Source: an uncultured Lachnospiraceae bacterium (GTDB lineage: Bacteria > Bacillota > Clostridia > Lachnospirales > Lachnospiraceae). Taken from it: 64,000 nt of DNA. Both the position numbers and the translations under genes were made by a program. The DNA lies in the NCBI GenBank assembly GCA_910577175.1, contig CAJTLU010000007.1, forward strand, positions 1 to 64,000, read 5' to 3'. The notes under the pieces are model-generated. The model was not told the DNA's origin and searched no databases. It saw nothing but the letters and a program-made list of their open reading frames with translations. This document shows, piece by piece, positions 42,600 to 51,403 of the stretch. Position 1 is the first letter of the stretch; every line of letters starts with the position of its first letter.

Positions 42600-45199
42600 C
42601 AGGAGAACTCTTTTTAATGCTTCTCAACAGAAGTATTACCACAGGCTGGCTCGTTCTGGCGGTTCTGGTGCTGCGTCTGCTGTTTCAAAGGGCGCCGAAG
42701 GCTTTTTTTGCCGCGCTGTGGCTCCTGGTCGGTATCCGGCTGTTGTGTCCGTTTTCCTTTGAAAGCAGATTCAGCCTGCTTCGGACTGCAGAGCCGATAC
42801 CGCAGGAGCTGTTTTCTTCCGGAAGTCTTTTTTCTGCGGGGAAAGAAACGTTGCCAGGAGCTTCCGGCGTTTTGGCGGAGAAGGTACCGCCTGCAAAAGA
42901 ACCTGGAGTGTTGGGGAAAACAGACGGGGAACCGGGCAAGCCGGAGCACAGGGAGGAGGATACAGTTGGTGCAGACAGGAGCAGCGCGGCAGGGCAGAAC
43001 AATGCGGGGAGTTCCGTCTCTGTTTTACCAGCAGCATCAGCTGTCTGGCTTGCAGGTATGGCAGGAATGCTTATTTACGGCGCTCTCAGCTATCGGAGGA
43101 TTGCCCGGAGGGTGAGGGAGTCCATCCCGCTTTCCGGAAATGTCCGGCTTTGTGACCGTATCGGGAGCCCGTTCATTCTCGGTGTCTTCCGTCCGAGGAT
43201 TTATCTGCCTTCCGCAGTAAATGAAACGGACAGGGTTTATGTATTGGCGCATGAGACAGCGCATCTGAGGCGTTGTGACCATATCTGGAAGCCGCTTAGT
43301 TTTCTGCTGCTTTCCGTGTACTGGTTTCATCCGCTTTTATGGCTTTCCTATCTTTTACTTTGCCGCGATATTGAGCTTGCTTGTGATGAAAAGGTGATAA
43401 AGGAGCTGGGGACGGAAAGCAAGAAATCTTATTCGACGGCGTTAATTAACTGTAGTATCCCGTGCAGGCTGCTTTCGGCGTGTCCGCTGGCATTCGGCGA
43501 GGTGAGTGTGAAAAGGAGGATAAAAGCTGTGTTAAACTACAAAAAACCGGCCTTTTGGATTATTATCGCCGCAGCGGTTGCTTTCCTTGGTGTGGGAGTT
43601 GCCTTTTTAAGTAACCCGAAAGAGAAAAAAGAGTATCCGGTTGAGAATCCGGGTGGGGCAGGGAATGAAGGGAAATTAACGAATAGCGGAAAATCCGACC
43701 AGGATAGTATCGACTGGAAAGATAGCGCGCTGGAGGCGGCAATGCGGCGGGAAACCGGAATTACGGACCGTCCGGTTACATGGGGAGATGTGAAACATAT
43801 TACAAAGCTGTACTTATCCGGGTCAGGCTCCGGGGATAAGATTGCAGACATCAGTGCCTTGGCGGAGCTTACCAGCCTTACGGAGTTAGACCTGTCCGGC
43901 AACAAGCTTACAGATGTCAGTGCCTTGGCAGGGCTTCATAATCTTACAGTTCTGAACCTGTCCGGTAACAAGATTACAGATGTCAGTACATTGGCAGGGC
44001 TTCGTAATCTGATAGCGCTGAACGTGGCAGATAACAAGGCGTCTGATTTCAGGAAATTTGAGCCCGGTACGCTGGAGGGTTTTACTGCTCTTGCCAGCCT
44101 TGATTTAAGCAACAATGAGCTTACGGATATCAGCGCCCTGCCGCCACTTGAACATCTTTCAGTGCTGAAGCTGAGCGGAAATCTGCTTACTGATGTCGGG
44201 AGTCTTACAGTATCGCGTTTCCCGGTTCTTACGGAACTGGATGTAAGCGGCAATAAGCTTGTCGGCGGCGGCGGTCTCCAGAGCGTTCTCTTTCTGGATT
44301 CGTTGGATGCCAGCCAGAACAAGCTGCTTACTACGGACGGGATTTCAGAGCTTACAAACCTTGCGGTACTGAACCTGAGCGGGAACCGTGGACTTGATTT
44401 GAAAGAGCTTTCCGGACTGACAAGACTTGTCTCGCTGAATCTGAGCAGAAATGAAGAACTGGAGCTTTCAAAGCTGCCGGAGCTTACAGACCTTACGAAG
44501 CTGGACTTAAGCTTTAACGGGCTGACCGATATCAGCAGCTTATCAAGGCTTCCGAAGCTTACGAGTCTGGAGCTGAGCTATAATAAACCTGCGGACCTTT
44601 CTGTGCTGTCCGGCTTGAAGAATCTTACCGAACTGCATTTAAGCGGTAACGGAATGACCGATGCCGATACGCTTTCCGGGTTTACAAGTCTTACCGTGCT
44701 GGACCTTAACAATAATGAACTGACGGATATCCGTGGTCTTTCCGGGCTTACGAATCTGGAATGCCTGCTCCTTAGCTATAACGAATTGGCAGATTTCAGC
44801 AGTCTTTCCGGGCTTACGAATCTGACTGAGCTGTATCTGATGGGGAATGAACTGGAAGATATCCGTTTCTTGGCCGGGCTTACAAGGCTTACGGAATTGA
44901 GCTTGTGTGATAATAGGCTGACTGACATTGAAAGCCTGTCAGAGCTGAAAAATCTTACCGTGCTGCTGCTAGCTGGTAACAGGCTGACAGATATCAGTGT
45001 GCTTTCCGGGCTTACAAAGCTTACCTGGCTGTCCCTGAGCGATAATGAAATTACCAATGTCGATAGTCTTTCGGGACTTACAAGGCTTACTACACTGGCA
45101 CTGGAGAGGAACCGGATTGAAGATGTCAGTGCTCTTTCCGGGCTTACACACACGAGCAAATGGCTGGATGGGAACGACATTAAGACATGGCAGAAATAG
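42596..45199 (+). CDS. BlaR1-type M56 membrane metalloprotease with LRR sensor domain, copy 1
   Basis: An 867-residue protein. Membrane helices lie near 12-50, 148-165 and 235-255, and a last one near 318-338 leads outside. The zinc-protease motif is H-E-T-A-H (219-223), with the third ligand in D-I-E-L-A-C-D-E (259-265). The conserved F-G-E-V-S-V-K-R-R-I-K segment precedes the last helix. In BlaR1/MecR1 the outside domain is a penicillin-binding sensor; here it is replaced by about 20 leucine-rich repeats of 22 residues (about 395-860; L-x-x-L-x-L-S-x-N-x-L-T-D-I-S internalin-like). No penicillin-binding S-x-x-K domain is present. It is probably a receptor that inactivates the BlaI partner when the LRR binds a ligand (inference). 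Confidence 0.85.
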   Translation: MTGELFLMLLNRSITTGWLVLAVLVLRLLFQRAPKAFFAALWLLVGIRLLCPFSFESRFSLLRTAEPIPQELFSSGSLFSAGKETLPGASGVLAEKVPPAKEPGVLGKTDGEPGKPEHREEDTVGADRSSAAGQNNAGSSVSVLPAASAVWLAGMAGMLIYGALSYRRIARRVRESIPLSGNVRLCDRIGSPFILGVFRPRIYLPSAVNETDRVYVLAHETAHLRRCDHIWKPLSFLLLSVYWFHPLLWLSYLLLCRDIELACDEKVIKELGTESKKSYSTALINCSIPCRLLSACPLAFGEVSVKRRIKAVLNYKKPAFWIIIAAAVAFLGVGVAFLSNPKEKKEYPVENPGGAGNEGKLTNSGKSDQDSIDWKDSALEAAMRRETGITDRPVTWGDVKHITKLYLSGSGSGDKIADISALAELTSLTELDLSGNKLTDVSALAGLHNLTVLNLSGNKITDVSTLAGLRNLIALNVADNKASDFRKFEPGTLEGFTALASLDLSNNELTDISALPPLEHLSVLKLSGNLLTDVGSLTVSRFPVLTELDVSGNKLVGGGGLQSVLFLDSLDASQNKLLTTDGISELTNLAVLNLSGNRGLDLKELSGLTRLVSLNLSRNEELELSKLPELTDLTKLDLSFNGLTDISSLSRLPKLTSLELSYNKPADLSVLSGLKNLTELHLSGNGMTDADTLSGFTSLTVLDLNNNELTDIRGLSGLTNLECLLLSYNELADFSSLSGLTNLTELYLMGNELEDIRFLAGLTRLTELSLCDNRLTDIESLSELKNLTVLLLAGNRLTDISVLSGLTKLTWLSLSDNEITNVDSLSGLTRLTTLALERNRIEDVSALSGLTHTSKWLDGNDIKTWQK

Positions 45200-45267
45200 C
45201 CTGCCGCGGTATCGGGGAAACGCTGACGGAGACGCTCCCCAAGATTCATAAATATCATATATTTCCG

Positions 45268-45321
45268 GGGGTGCCGTCTGGTGGAGAAGTGTTCTCTGCC
45301 GGAGCGGCACCCCTGTTTTTG
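45268..45321 (+). terminator. Terminator after the first BlaR1-LRR gene
   Basis: GGGGTGCCG (45268-45276) pairs with CGGCACCCC (45305-45313), with an inner GGAGAA/TTCTCT stem, then TGTTTTTGT. Confidence 0.85.
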
Positions 45322-45327
45322 TACACG

Positions 45328-45390
45328 CAGTTTTGCATTTTGTATGCCGTCTTCCGGGACATTTAAGACCGCTGGAAAAATAGTCTGAAA
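45328..45390 (+). repeat. Decayed fold-back repeat, copy G
   Basis: CAGTTTTGCATTTTGTATGCCG and CTTCCGGGACATTTAAGACCGCTGGAAAAA match family segments, but the ends no longer pair well. It follows the first BlaR1-LRR terminator, as copy H follows the second. Confidence 0.5.
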
Positions 45391-45477
45391 TTATCACTGC
45401 GGGGATTGATGGCATAAAAACCGCATGTTACGATAAAGGGAGCATGGGAGAATGCCCTGCAAAAGAGAGGAGACACC

Positions 45478-45738
45478 ATGAAGGACAACAGAAAAAAGCA
45501 GCATGATAATTACTTCGATTTAAGCACTGCACGCAGTGCAAAGGTAACGGCGTATGCCAAGGCGCAGGGCGCATCTGCCAACGATGTCGGGAACGGGTGG
45601 TATTGGCTCCGGTCGCCGGGTATTGGTAGAAGTGCCGTGTGCGTCGAACACAGGGGCAGCTTCGGCGTGTCTGGTGGTAGGATTGACTATGAAGGCGGCG
45701 GTGTCCGTCCCGCTTTCTGGTTGAATCCGGAATCTTAG
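45478..45738 (+). CDS. Truncated DUF6273 protein
   Basis: An 86-residue frame with a good ribosome site (GAGAGGAGACACC). After a short basic start (MKDNRKKQHDNYF) it goes directly into the last third of a DUF6273 domain: A-K-V-T-A-Y-A-K-A-Q-G-A, W-Y-W-L-R-S-P-G and V-R-P-A-F-W-L-N-P-E-S. These match the end of the 290-residue protein at 35153. No signal peptide, lipobox or first domain half remains, so it is probably the product of an internal deletion. It lies between the two BlaI/BlaR1-LRR units. Confidence 0.6.
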   Translation: MKDNRKKQHDNYFDLSTARSAKVTAYAKAQGASANDVGNGWYWLRSPGIGRSAVCVEHRGSFGVSGGRIDYEGGGVRPAFWLNPES

Positions 45739-45799
45739 CTCTTCGCCGTGCTACGGAGCCGTCCGGGAAAGCCGCCGCCCGCCCGGGCGTCAAAGCCCC

Positions 45800-45830
45800 A
45801 GGGACCGCCGCACCTTGTGCGGCGGTCCCT
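45800..45830. repeat. GC-rich inverted repeat
   Basis: AGGGACCGCCGCA pairs with TGCGGCGGTCCCT around a 5-base loop, without a T tract. It marks the left edge of the second duplicated unit. Confidence 0.6.
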
Positions 45831-45903
45831 GATTGTATGGAAAGTTTCTATCTTAATACTTGTAAAATAGAAGGAAAAATGTGAAATTATTTGCAAAAAC
45901 AGG

Positions 45904-45955
45904 TTGACAAACAGGTCTACATAATATAAACTATAGATAATCTACATGGTATAGA
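45904..45955 (+). promoter_or_regulatory. Promoter and putative BlaI operator, copy 2
   Basis: TTGACA (45904-45909), 17 bases, TAAACT (45927-45932), and the same dyads ending TCTACATGGTATAGA (45941-45955). Base-for-base identical to copy 1. The two repressors should therefore cross-regulate. Confidence 0.6.
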
Positions 45956-45995
45956 CTAGCGTGGGAGAGCAATGAGTAGAAGAAGGAGTGATGTT

Positions 45996-46364
45996 ATGCC
46001 AGAAATCCAATTAGGCACAGTAGAATCAAAGTTTGCAGATATTATCTGGGAGCATGAGCCGGTACATTCGCGCGAAATCGTAAAGCTTGCCGGGGAAAAG
46101 CTGAACTGGAAGAAGTCGACCACTTATACGGTACTGCGGCGGCTTTGCGAGAAGGGGATTTTTGCAAACAAGAACAGCATCGTTTCAGCCGTGATGTCAA
46201 GGGCGGAGTTTTATTCGCTGCAGAGTGAGATGTTTGTGCAGGAGACCTTTGATGGTTCTCTTCCGGCATTTCTTGCTGCATTTACCGCAAGGAAAGGCAG
46301 ATTATCACCAGAGGAGGTTAAGGAATTGCGCCGCATGGTTGCAGAGTATGAGGAGGAAGTATGA
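45996..46364 (+). CDS. BlaI/MecI-family repressor, copy 2
   Basis: Identical in DNA and protein to the repressor at 42231, including both possible starts (45972 or 45996). The ATGA overlap with the membrane gene is kept. Because the products are the same, each repressor can act on both promoters, and each sensor could relieve repression of both units. Confidence 0.9.
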   Translation: MPEIQLGTVESKFADIIWEHEPVHSREIVKLAGEKLNWKKSTTYTVLRRLCEKGIFANKNSIVSAVMSRAEFYSLQSEMFVQETFDGSLPAFLAAFTARKGRLSPEEVKELRRMVAEYEEEV

Positions 46365-48871
46365 CAGGAGAACTCTTTTTAATGCTTCTCAACAGAAGTA
46401 TTACCACAGGCTGGCTCGTTCTGGCGGTTCTGGTGCTGCGTCTGCTGTTTCAAAGGGCGCCGAAGGCTTTTTTTGCCGCGCTGTGGCTCCTGGTCGGTAT
46501 CCGGCTGTTGTGTCCGTTTTCCTTTGAAAGCAGATTCAGCCTGCTCAGGACGGCAGAACCGGTACCGCAGGAGCTGTTTTCTTCCGGAAGTCTTTTGTCT
46601 GCAGGGAAAGAAACTTCCGCGGAGAAAGAAACGCTGTCCGGAGTCTCTGGTGTTTTAGCGGAGCATGTCCCGGCTGTGAAAGAGCCGGACGCTTTGGACA
46701 AACTAAATGGGGAACCGGGAAAGCCGGAGCACAGGGAAGAGAATGCGGTTGTCACAGACGTGGGAAGCGCCGCAGAACAGGACAACAATGCGACGCGTTC
46801 TATCTCCGTTCTGGAAGTAGCATCAGCTGTCTGGCTTGCCGGTATGGCAGGAATGCTTATTTGCGGCGCTCTCAGCTATCGGAGGATTGCCCGGCGGGTA
46901 AGGGAATCCGTTTCACTTTCAGGAAATATCCGGATTTGTGACCATATTGGGAGCCCGTTCATTCTTGGTCTTTTCCGGCCGCGGATTTACCTGCCTTCCG
47001 ATTTAAACGAAGCGGACAGGGTCTATGTACTGGCACATGAGACGGCGCATCTGAAGCGTTGTGACCATATCTGGAAGCCGCTTGGTTTTCTGCTGCTTTC
47101 CGTGTACTGGTTTCATCCGCTTTTATGGCTTTCCTATCTTTTACTTTGCCGCGATATTGAGCTTGCCTGTGATGAAAAGGTGATAAAGGAATTGGGGGCG
47201 GAAAGTAAGAAATCTTATTCAATGGCACTAATTAACTGTAGTATCCCGCGCAGGCTGCTGGCGGTATGCCCGTTGGCGTTTGGCGAGGTGAGTGTAAAAA
47301 GGAGGATAAAATCTGTGCTAAATTACAAAAAACCAGCCTTTTGGATTAGTGTTGCCGCAGCAGTTGCCTTTCTTGGCGTGGGAATTGCTTTTCTGACCAA
47401 TCCGAAAGAGAAAGAAGAGTATCCGGTAGAGAATCAGGATGAGACAGGAAATGACAGGAACGAAAGAAAATCAGCGGATAATGAGGAATCTGACCAGAAT
47501 AGCATCGACTGGAAAGATAGTGCGCTGGAGGCAGCAATGCGGCGGGAAACCGGAATTATGGACCGTCCGATTACATGGGGAGATGTGAAACAGATTACAG
47601 AACTGGATTTATCCAGTGACGGCTCCGGGGATAAGATATCCGATATCAGCGCTTTGGCTGGTTTAACCAGCCTGACGGAACTGGACCTGTCTGGTAACAA
47701 GATTACAGACGTCAGTGCATTAGCAGGGCTTACAAAGCTTACGACACTGAAACTGGCGGATAACACGATATCCGATTCTGAAAAATTTGAGCTCAGTACA
47801 TTGAAGGGTTTTACCGGTCTTACTACCCTTGATTTAAGTAACAACGGGTTTACCACGGAAGATATCGAGGCTCTGCCGCCGCTTGAAAATCTTGCAAAAC
47901 TGAACCTGGGCGGAAATCTGCTTGCTGATGTCGAAAGTCTTGGGGTATCGCGTTTTCCGGCTCTTATAAAATTAGATGTAAGTGAAAATGAGCTTGTCGG
48001 AGCCGGCGGTCTCCAAGCGCTTTTTAATCTTGTTTCCCTGGATGTCAGCCAGAATGAGCTTTTTACTACAGACGGGGTTTTAGAGCTTAAAAACCTTGTT
48101 ACGCTGAACCTGAGCGGGAACCAGAACCTGGATTTGAAAAACCTTTCCGGTCTTACAAAGCTTACCTATTTGGACTTAAGCTTTAATGGGCTGACGGATA
48201 TCAGCAGTCTGCCACAGTTCCCGGAGCTTACGAGTCTGGATCTGAGTTATAATGAGCCGGTTGACCTTCAGGGATTGTCCGGCTTGAAGAAGCTTAGCTC
48301 ATTGAATTTAAGCGGTAACAAAATGACTGATACCAATGCTCTTTCCGGGTGTGAGAACCTTACCGCGCTGTACCTTAACAATAATGAGCTGACGGATATC
48401 AGTAGCCTTTCAAAGCTTACGAACTTGGAAATTTTGCTCCTTAGTGATAATCACAAACTGGCGGATATCAGCAGTCTTTCCGGTCTTACAAAGCTTACTT
48501 TTCTAGATCTGATGGATAACAAGCTGACAGATATCAGCAGCCTATCTGGACTTACAGGGCTTACTGTATTGCGTTTATGCAATAACAGGCTTTTTGACAT
48601 TGAAAGCCTGTCGGAATTAAAAAATCTTAATACGCTGGAGTTATCCGGTAACCATCTGATGGATATCAGCGTTCTTTCGGGGTTTACAGAGCTTACCTGG
48701 CTGTCTCTGAACGATAATGAGATTGTTCAAGTCGATAGTCTTTCTGGTCTTGCAAAGCTTACCACGTTGGAATTGGAAAGAAACCGGATTGTAGATGTCA
48801 GTGCTCTTTCTGGACTTACGGACACTAACATATTTCTGGACGGGAATTATATTAAAGTATGGCAGAAATAA
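46361..48871 (+). CDS. BlaR1-type M56 membrane metalloprotease with LRR sensor domain, copy 2
   Basis: An 836-residue paralogue of the protein at 42596. The first 61 residues are identical at DNA level, then the sequences diverge. The H-E-T-A-H site, D-I-E-L-A-C-D-E and the final membrane helix (W-I-S-V-A-A-A-V-A-F) are intact, so it should be active. An eight-residue insertion lies near 85-95 in the loop. The LRR region (about 400-830) is shorter than in copy 1 and has different residues on the variable faces, so the two copies may bind different ligands. Confidence 0.85.
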   Translation: MTGELFLMLLNRSITTGWLVLAVLVLRLLFQRAPKAFFAALWLLVGIRLLCPFSFESRFSLLRTAEPVPQELFSSGSLLSAGKETSAEKETLSGVSGVLAEHVPAVKEPDALDKLNGEPGKPEHREENAVVTDVGSAAEQDNNATRSISVLEVASAVWLAGMAGMLICGALSYRRIARRVRESVSLSGNIRICDHIGSPFILGLFRPRIYLPSDLNEADRVYVLAHETAHLKRCDHIWKPLGFLLLSVYWFHPLLWLSYLLLCRDIELACDEKVIKELGAESKKSYSMALINCSIPRRLLAVCPLAFGEVSVKRRIKSVLNYKKPAFWISVAAAVAFLGVGIAFLTNPKEKEEYPVENQDETGNDRNERKSADNEESDQNSIDWKDSALEAAMRRETGIMDRPITWGDVKQITELDLSSDGSGDKISDISALAGLTSLTELDLSGNKITDVSALAGLTKLTTLKLADNTISDSEKFELSTLKGFTGLTTLDLSNNGFTTEDIEALPPLENLAKLNLGGNLLADVESLGVSRFPALIKLDVSENELVGAGGLQALFNLVSLDVSQNELFTTDGVLELKNLVTLNLSGNQNLDLKNLSGLTKLTYLDLSFNGLTDISSLPQFPELTSLDLSYNEPVDLQGLSGLKKLSSLNLSGNKMTDTNALSGCENLTALYLNNNELTDISSLSKLTNLEILLLSDNHKLADISSLSGLTKLTFLDLMDNKLTDISSLSGLTGLTVLRLCNNRLFDIESLSELKNLNTLELSGNHLMDISVLSGFTELTWLSLNDNEIVQVDSLSGLAKLTTLELERNRIVDVSALSGLTDTNIFLDGNYIKVWQK

Positions 48872-48900
48872 CATATTGTAATATTGCGACCATGATTTCC

Positions 48901-48955
48901 AGGGCTGCTGCCCGGCGGAGAAGCTTTCTCTGCCGGAGCGGCAGCCTTGTTTTTG
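48901..48955 (+). terminator. Terminator after the second BlaR1-LRR gene
   Basis: AGGGCTGC pairs with GCAGCCTT, with an inner GGAGAA/TTCTCT stem, followed by GTTTTTGT. Related to the copy 1 terminator. Confidence 0.75.
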
Positions 48956-48960
48956 TACGC

Positions 48961-49032
48961 GCAGTTCTGCTAAAAAATGCAGAACCGCAAGTTTCTTGTA
49001 TCCTTGACATGGTTTTATGATACCGATATAAT
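48961..49032 (+). promoter_or_regulatory. Collapsed repeat (copy H), upstream box and proC promoter
   Basis: GCAGTTCTGC (48961-48970) lies directly beside the box AAAATGCAGAACCGCAAG (48974-48991), so the interior of the fold-back is lost. After 12 bases comes a consensus promoter: TTGACA (49004-49009), 17 bases, TATAAT (49027-49032). Confidence 0.75.
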
Positions 49033-49083
49033 AAGAGTAAGAGAAAGCCGTCAGAAAGGCGGCAGAGGAAAGGAACGAAAGTG

Positions 49084-49881
49084 ATGAAAATTGGTGTGAT
49101 TGGTGCAGGTAACATGGGGTATCCGATGTTATGCGGTGCAGTTAAGACCTTTGGTGGGGAAAACGTATGCTTTACCTGTATGGGGGAGGCGGAGAAGGCG
49201 CGTGCCACTGCCACAGGAGCGGTTTATCGGCCGGATAATGCGGAGCTTGCAACGGCTTCGGATATCGTCGTGCTTGCTATAAAGCCGTATGTTTACGACA
49301 CGGTGTTAGCAGAGATTCAGGGCAAGTTAAAGGAGGGTGCGATTGTGATTACCGTTGCTGCCGGGATTACAATTTCTTACATAAAAGAGGCGCTCGGCGG
49401 GCAGATTAAGGTTGTCCGCGTCATGCCGAATACCCCTGCGATGGTAGGGGAGGGGATGTCCGCGGTTACCTTTGATGAGGCAGCCGTTTTTACGGCAGAA
49501 GAAAGGTCTGCCATCGGCAGCTTTTTTGATTCCTTCGGGAGCTATGTCGAGCTTCCGGAGTCTTTGCAGGATGCGGCAATTCCGGCTTCCGGCAGCTCCT
49601 CGGCATTTGTGTATGTGTTTATTGAGGCGATGGCGGATGCTGCGGTTCTCTGTGGAATCCCGCGGGAGACTGCCTATAAAATGACGGCGCAGACCGTACT
49701 TGGCGCCGCAAAGATGGTGTTAGAAACGGGGGAGCATCCGGGGAAGTTAAAGGACAATGTCTGTACGCCGGGTGGGACGACCATTGCCGGTATCCGTGCG
49801 TTAGAGGAGAACGGCTTCCGCAGTGCGGTAATGGAAGCCTGCATTGCAACATTTGATAAGGTAAAGTCCATGAAAAAATAA
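49084..49881 (+). CDS. proC: Pyrroline-5-carboxylate reductase
   Basis: A 265-residue NAD(P)H-dependent enzyme, the last step of proline synthesis. The N-terminal Rossmann motif is G-V-I-G-A-G-N-M-G, and family signatures include V-R-V-M-P-N-T-P-A, G-S-S-S-A-F-V-Y and C-T-P-G-G-T-T-I-A-G-I. Full length. ATG 49084 is preferred over GTG 49081. Not clustered with proB or proA. It heads the proC-NUDIX-XerD-like set. Confidence 0.95.
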   Translation: MKIGVIGAGNMGYPMLCGAVKTFGGENVCFTCMGEAEKARATATGAVYRPDNAELATASDIVVLAIKPYVYDTVLAEIQGKLKEGAIVITVAAGITISYIKEALGGQIKVVRVMPNTPAMVGEGMSAVTFDEAAVFTAEERSAIGSFFDSFGSYVELPESLQDAAIPASGSSSAFVYVFIEAMADAAVLCGIPRETAYKMTAQTVLGAAKMVLETGEHPGKLKDNVCTPGGTTIAGIRALEENGFRSAVMEACIATFDKVKSMKK

Positions 49882-49949
49882 ACGCCAAGGAACAAAGAGG
49901 GTCGAATGAGGAGAATCGGATAGATTGAAAAAGCAGAAAGGAGTATGAG

Positions 49950-50489
49950 ATGGAAAAAATAAAACGACAGGAGCGGACGCTTGTGTGCAAGGGAACCTGG
50001 ATTTCTTTGTACCGGGACACAATGTCCTTTGCAAACGGCAATACGGCTTATTGGGACTTTATTGCCCATAACGGCGCCGCTGCGATGGTAGCGGAAGACG
50101 CAGACGGCAGCATTGTGATGATACGGCAGTGGCGTCCCGGCGCCGAGGCGGAAATTTTAGAACTGCCGGCAGGCGGCATCAATCCGGGAGAGGAGCCGGA
50201 GGCTGCGGCAGTCCGGGAGCTTAAGGAGGAAACCGGAGCGCTTTGCGGGAAGGCAGAGCCTCTTTTGATGATTCAGCCGTCTCCTGCGTATAATAACGAG
50301 AGGGTCAGTATTTTTTACTGTATGATTACAGGCTATGCCAACATAGAATTGGATGAGAATGAATACATTACGATAGAGCGTTTTTCCTTGGAGGAGCTGG
50401 TCCGTATGGTGATGGAAGGAAAAATCACGGATGGTAAAACAGTCGCCGGGATTTTTGCCTATCAGGAGCTGAAAAGGAAGCCGCAATAA
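49950..50489 (+). CDS. nudF: NUDIX hydrolase, ADP-ribose pyrophosphatase type
   Basis: A 179-residue NUDIX enzyme. The NUDIX box runs from G-G-I-N-P-G-E-E through A-A-V-R-E-L-K-E-E-T-G (GX5EX7REUXEEXGU), and the L-P-A-G-G element precedes it. The proline-rich segment I-Q-P-S-P-A-Y after the box fits ADP-ribose pyrophosphatases. In B. subtilis nudF lies near xerD, matching the order here. AGAAAGGAG precedes the ATG. Confidence 0.88.
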   Translation: MEKIKRQERTLVCKGTWISLYRDTMSFANGNTAYWDFIAHNGAAAMVAEDADGSIVMIRQWRPGAEAEILELPAGGINPGEEPEAAAVRELKEETGALCGKAEPLLMIQPSPAYNNERVSIFYCMITGYANIELDENEYITIERFSLEELVRMVMEGKITDGKTVAGIFAYQELKRKPQ

Positions 50490-50511
50490 AAGAACGAAAG
50501 GGGATGCATGT

Positions 50512-51393
50512 ATGGAAACCATAATTGACGAGTTTTGCAATTATCGCAGGGAAAAAAAGCAGGTTTCGGAAAATACGCTGTTAGCGTACCGTTCGGATTT
50601 GCAGCGGCTTGTTTCCTACATGCGTGAAAACGGAATCCCGTCTTTTGCGCAGGTGACGGAAACGCAGTTAAATTCCTTTATTCTGCTGACAGAACGCAGA
50701 GGATTAAAGGCAGCTTCCGTTGTACGCCTGGTATCGAGCATTCATACCTTTTTTGATTATCTGGCAAAGCGCGGCTATATTAAGGAGGACCCGGCGGAAC
50801 GTCTGAAGGCGCCGAAGGCGGAGCAGGCGGTACAGGAGATTATTTCGGTGGAAGAGCTGGAGCGCCTGTTTGAGATGCCGGATTTGTCCGGGCCGAAGGG
50901 GATGCGTGACCGCGCTATGCTGGAGGTTTTGTACGCAACCGGAATCCGGCTGAATTCTCTTTTAAAGCTTACGATGTCGCAGTTACAGCTCCAGTACCGG
51001 CTCCTTTGCATCCGGGAACAGGGCGAGGAGCGGGTGCTTCCTTTAGGGAAGACCGCCTGTGAAAGACTGGAAGCGTATTTGAAGGAGGCAAGGCCGGTGC
51101 TTGCCGTACCGGACTCCGACCCGGAGCTTGTTTTTTATAACAGGGCGGGAGGAATGATGACCAGACAGGGATTTTTCAAGCGGATTACCATGTATGCTGA
51201 AAAAGCGGGACTCCCGAACATTACGCCCCGCGTTCTGCGCAATTCCATGATTACGCATTTAATGAGCAACGGGGCGTCCTATGCGGGAGTCCATCAGTTA
51301 CTTGGCACAAAGCGCCTGTCTGCGGCAATGAACTACCAGAAGCAGACGCAGAGTATACCGGAGCTGTACCGGCAGGCACATCCGAGAGCATAG
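50512..51393 (+). CDS. XerD-like tyrosine recombinase with altered catalytic residues
   Basis: A 293-residue protein with the XerC/XerD layout: N-terminal SAM-like domain (1-90), then catalytic domain. Arginine I (T-G-I-R-L-N-S-L) and the tyrosine (A-A-M-N-Y) are present. The usual H-x-L-R-H-S reads R-V-L-R-N-S, and L-L-G-H reads L-L-G-T, so two active-site histidines are replaced. Location after nudF and before pdp/dacF matches xerD in B. subtilis. It could be a divergent resolvase or a DNA-binding relic. Its neighbours are housekeeping genes, so it is not a prophage integrase. Confidence 0.85.
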   Translation: METIIDEFCNYRREKKQVSENTLLAYRSDLQRLVSYMRENGIPSFAQVTETQLNSFILLTERRGLKAASVVRLVSSIHTFFDYLAKRGYIKEDPAERLKAPKAEQAVQEIISVEELERLFEMPDLSGPKGMRDRAMLEVLYATGIRLNSLLKLTMSQLQLQYRLLCIREQGEERVLPLGKTACERLEAYLKEARPVLAVPDSDPELVFYNRAGGMMTRQGFFKRITMYAEKAGLPNITPRVLRNSMITHLMSNGASYAGVHQLLGTKRLSAAMNYQKQTQSIPELYRQAHPRA

Positions 51394-51403
51394 CATACTG
51401 CTG

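Noticed and set aside
42231..48871. Beta-lactam resistance locus
   Set aside because: The sensor has LRRs and no penicillin-binding domain, and no beta-lactamase or PBP2a gene is linked.
50512..51393. Prophage or island integrase
   Set aside because: Flanking genes are housekeeping (nudF, aroF, pdp, dacF), the order fits xerD, and there is no att duplication or phage gene nearby.
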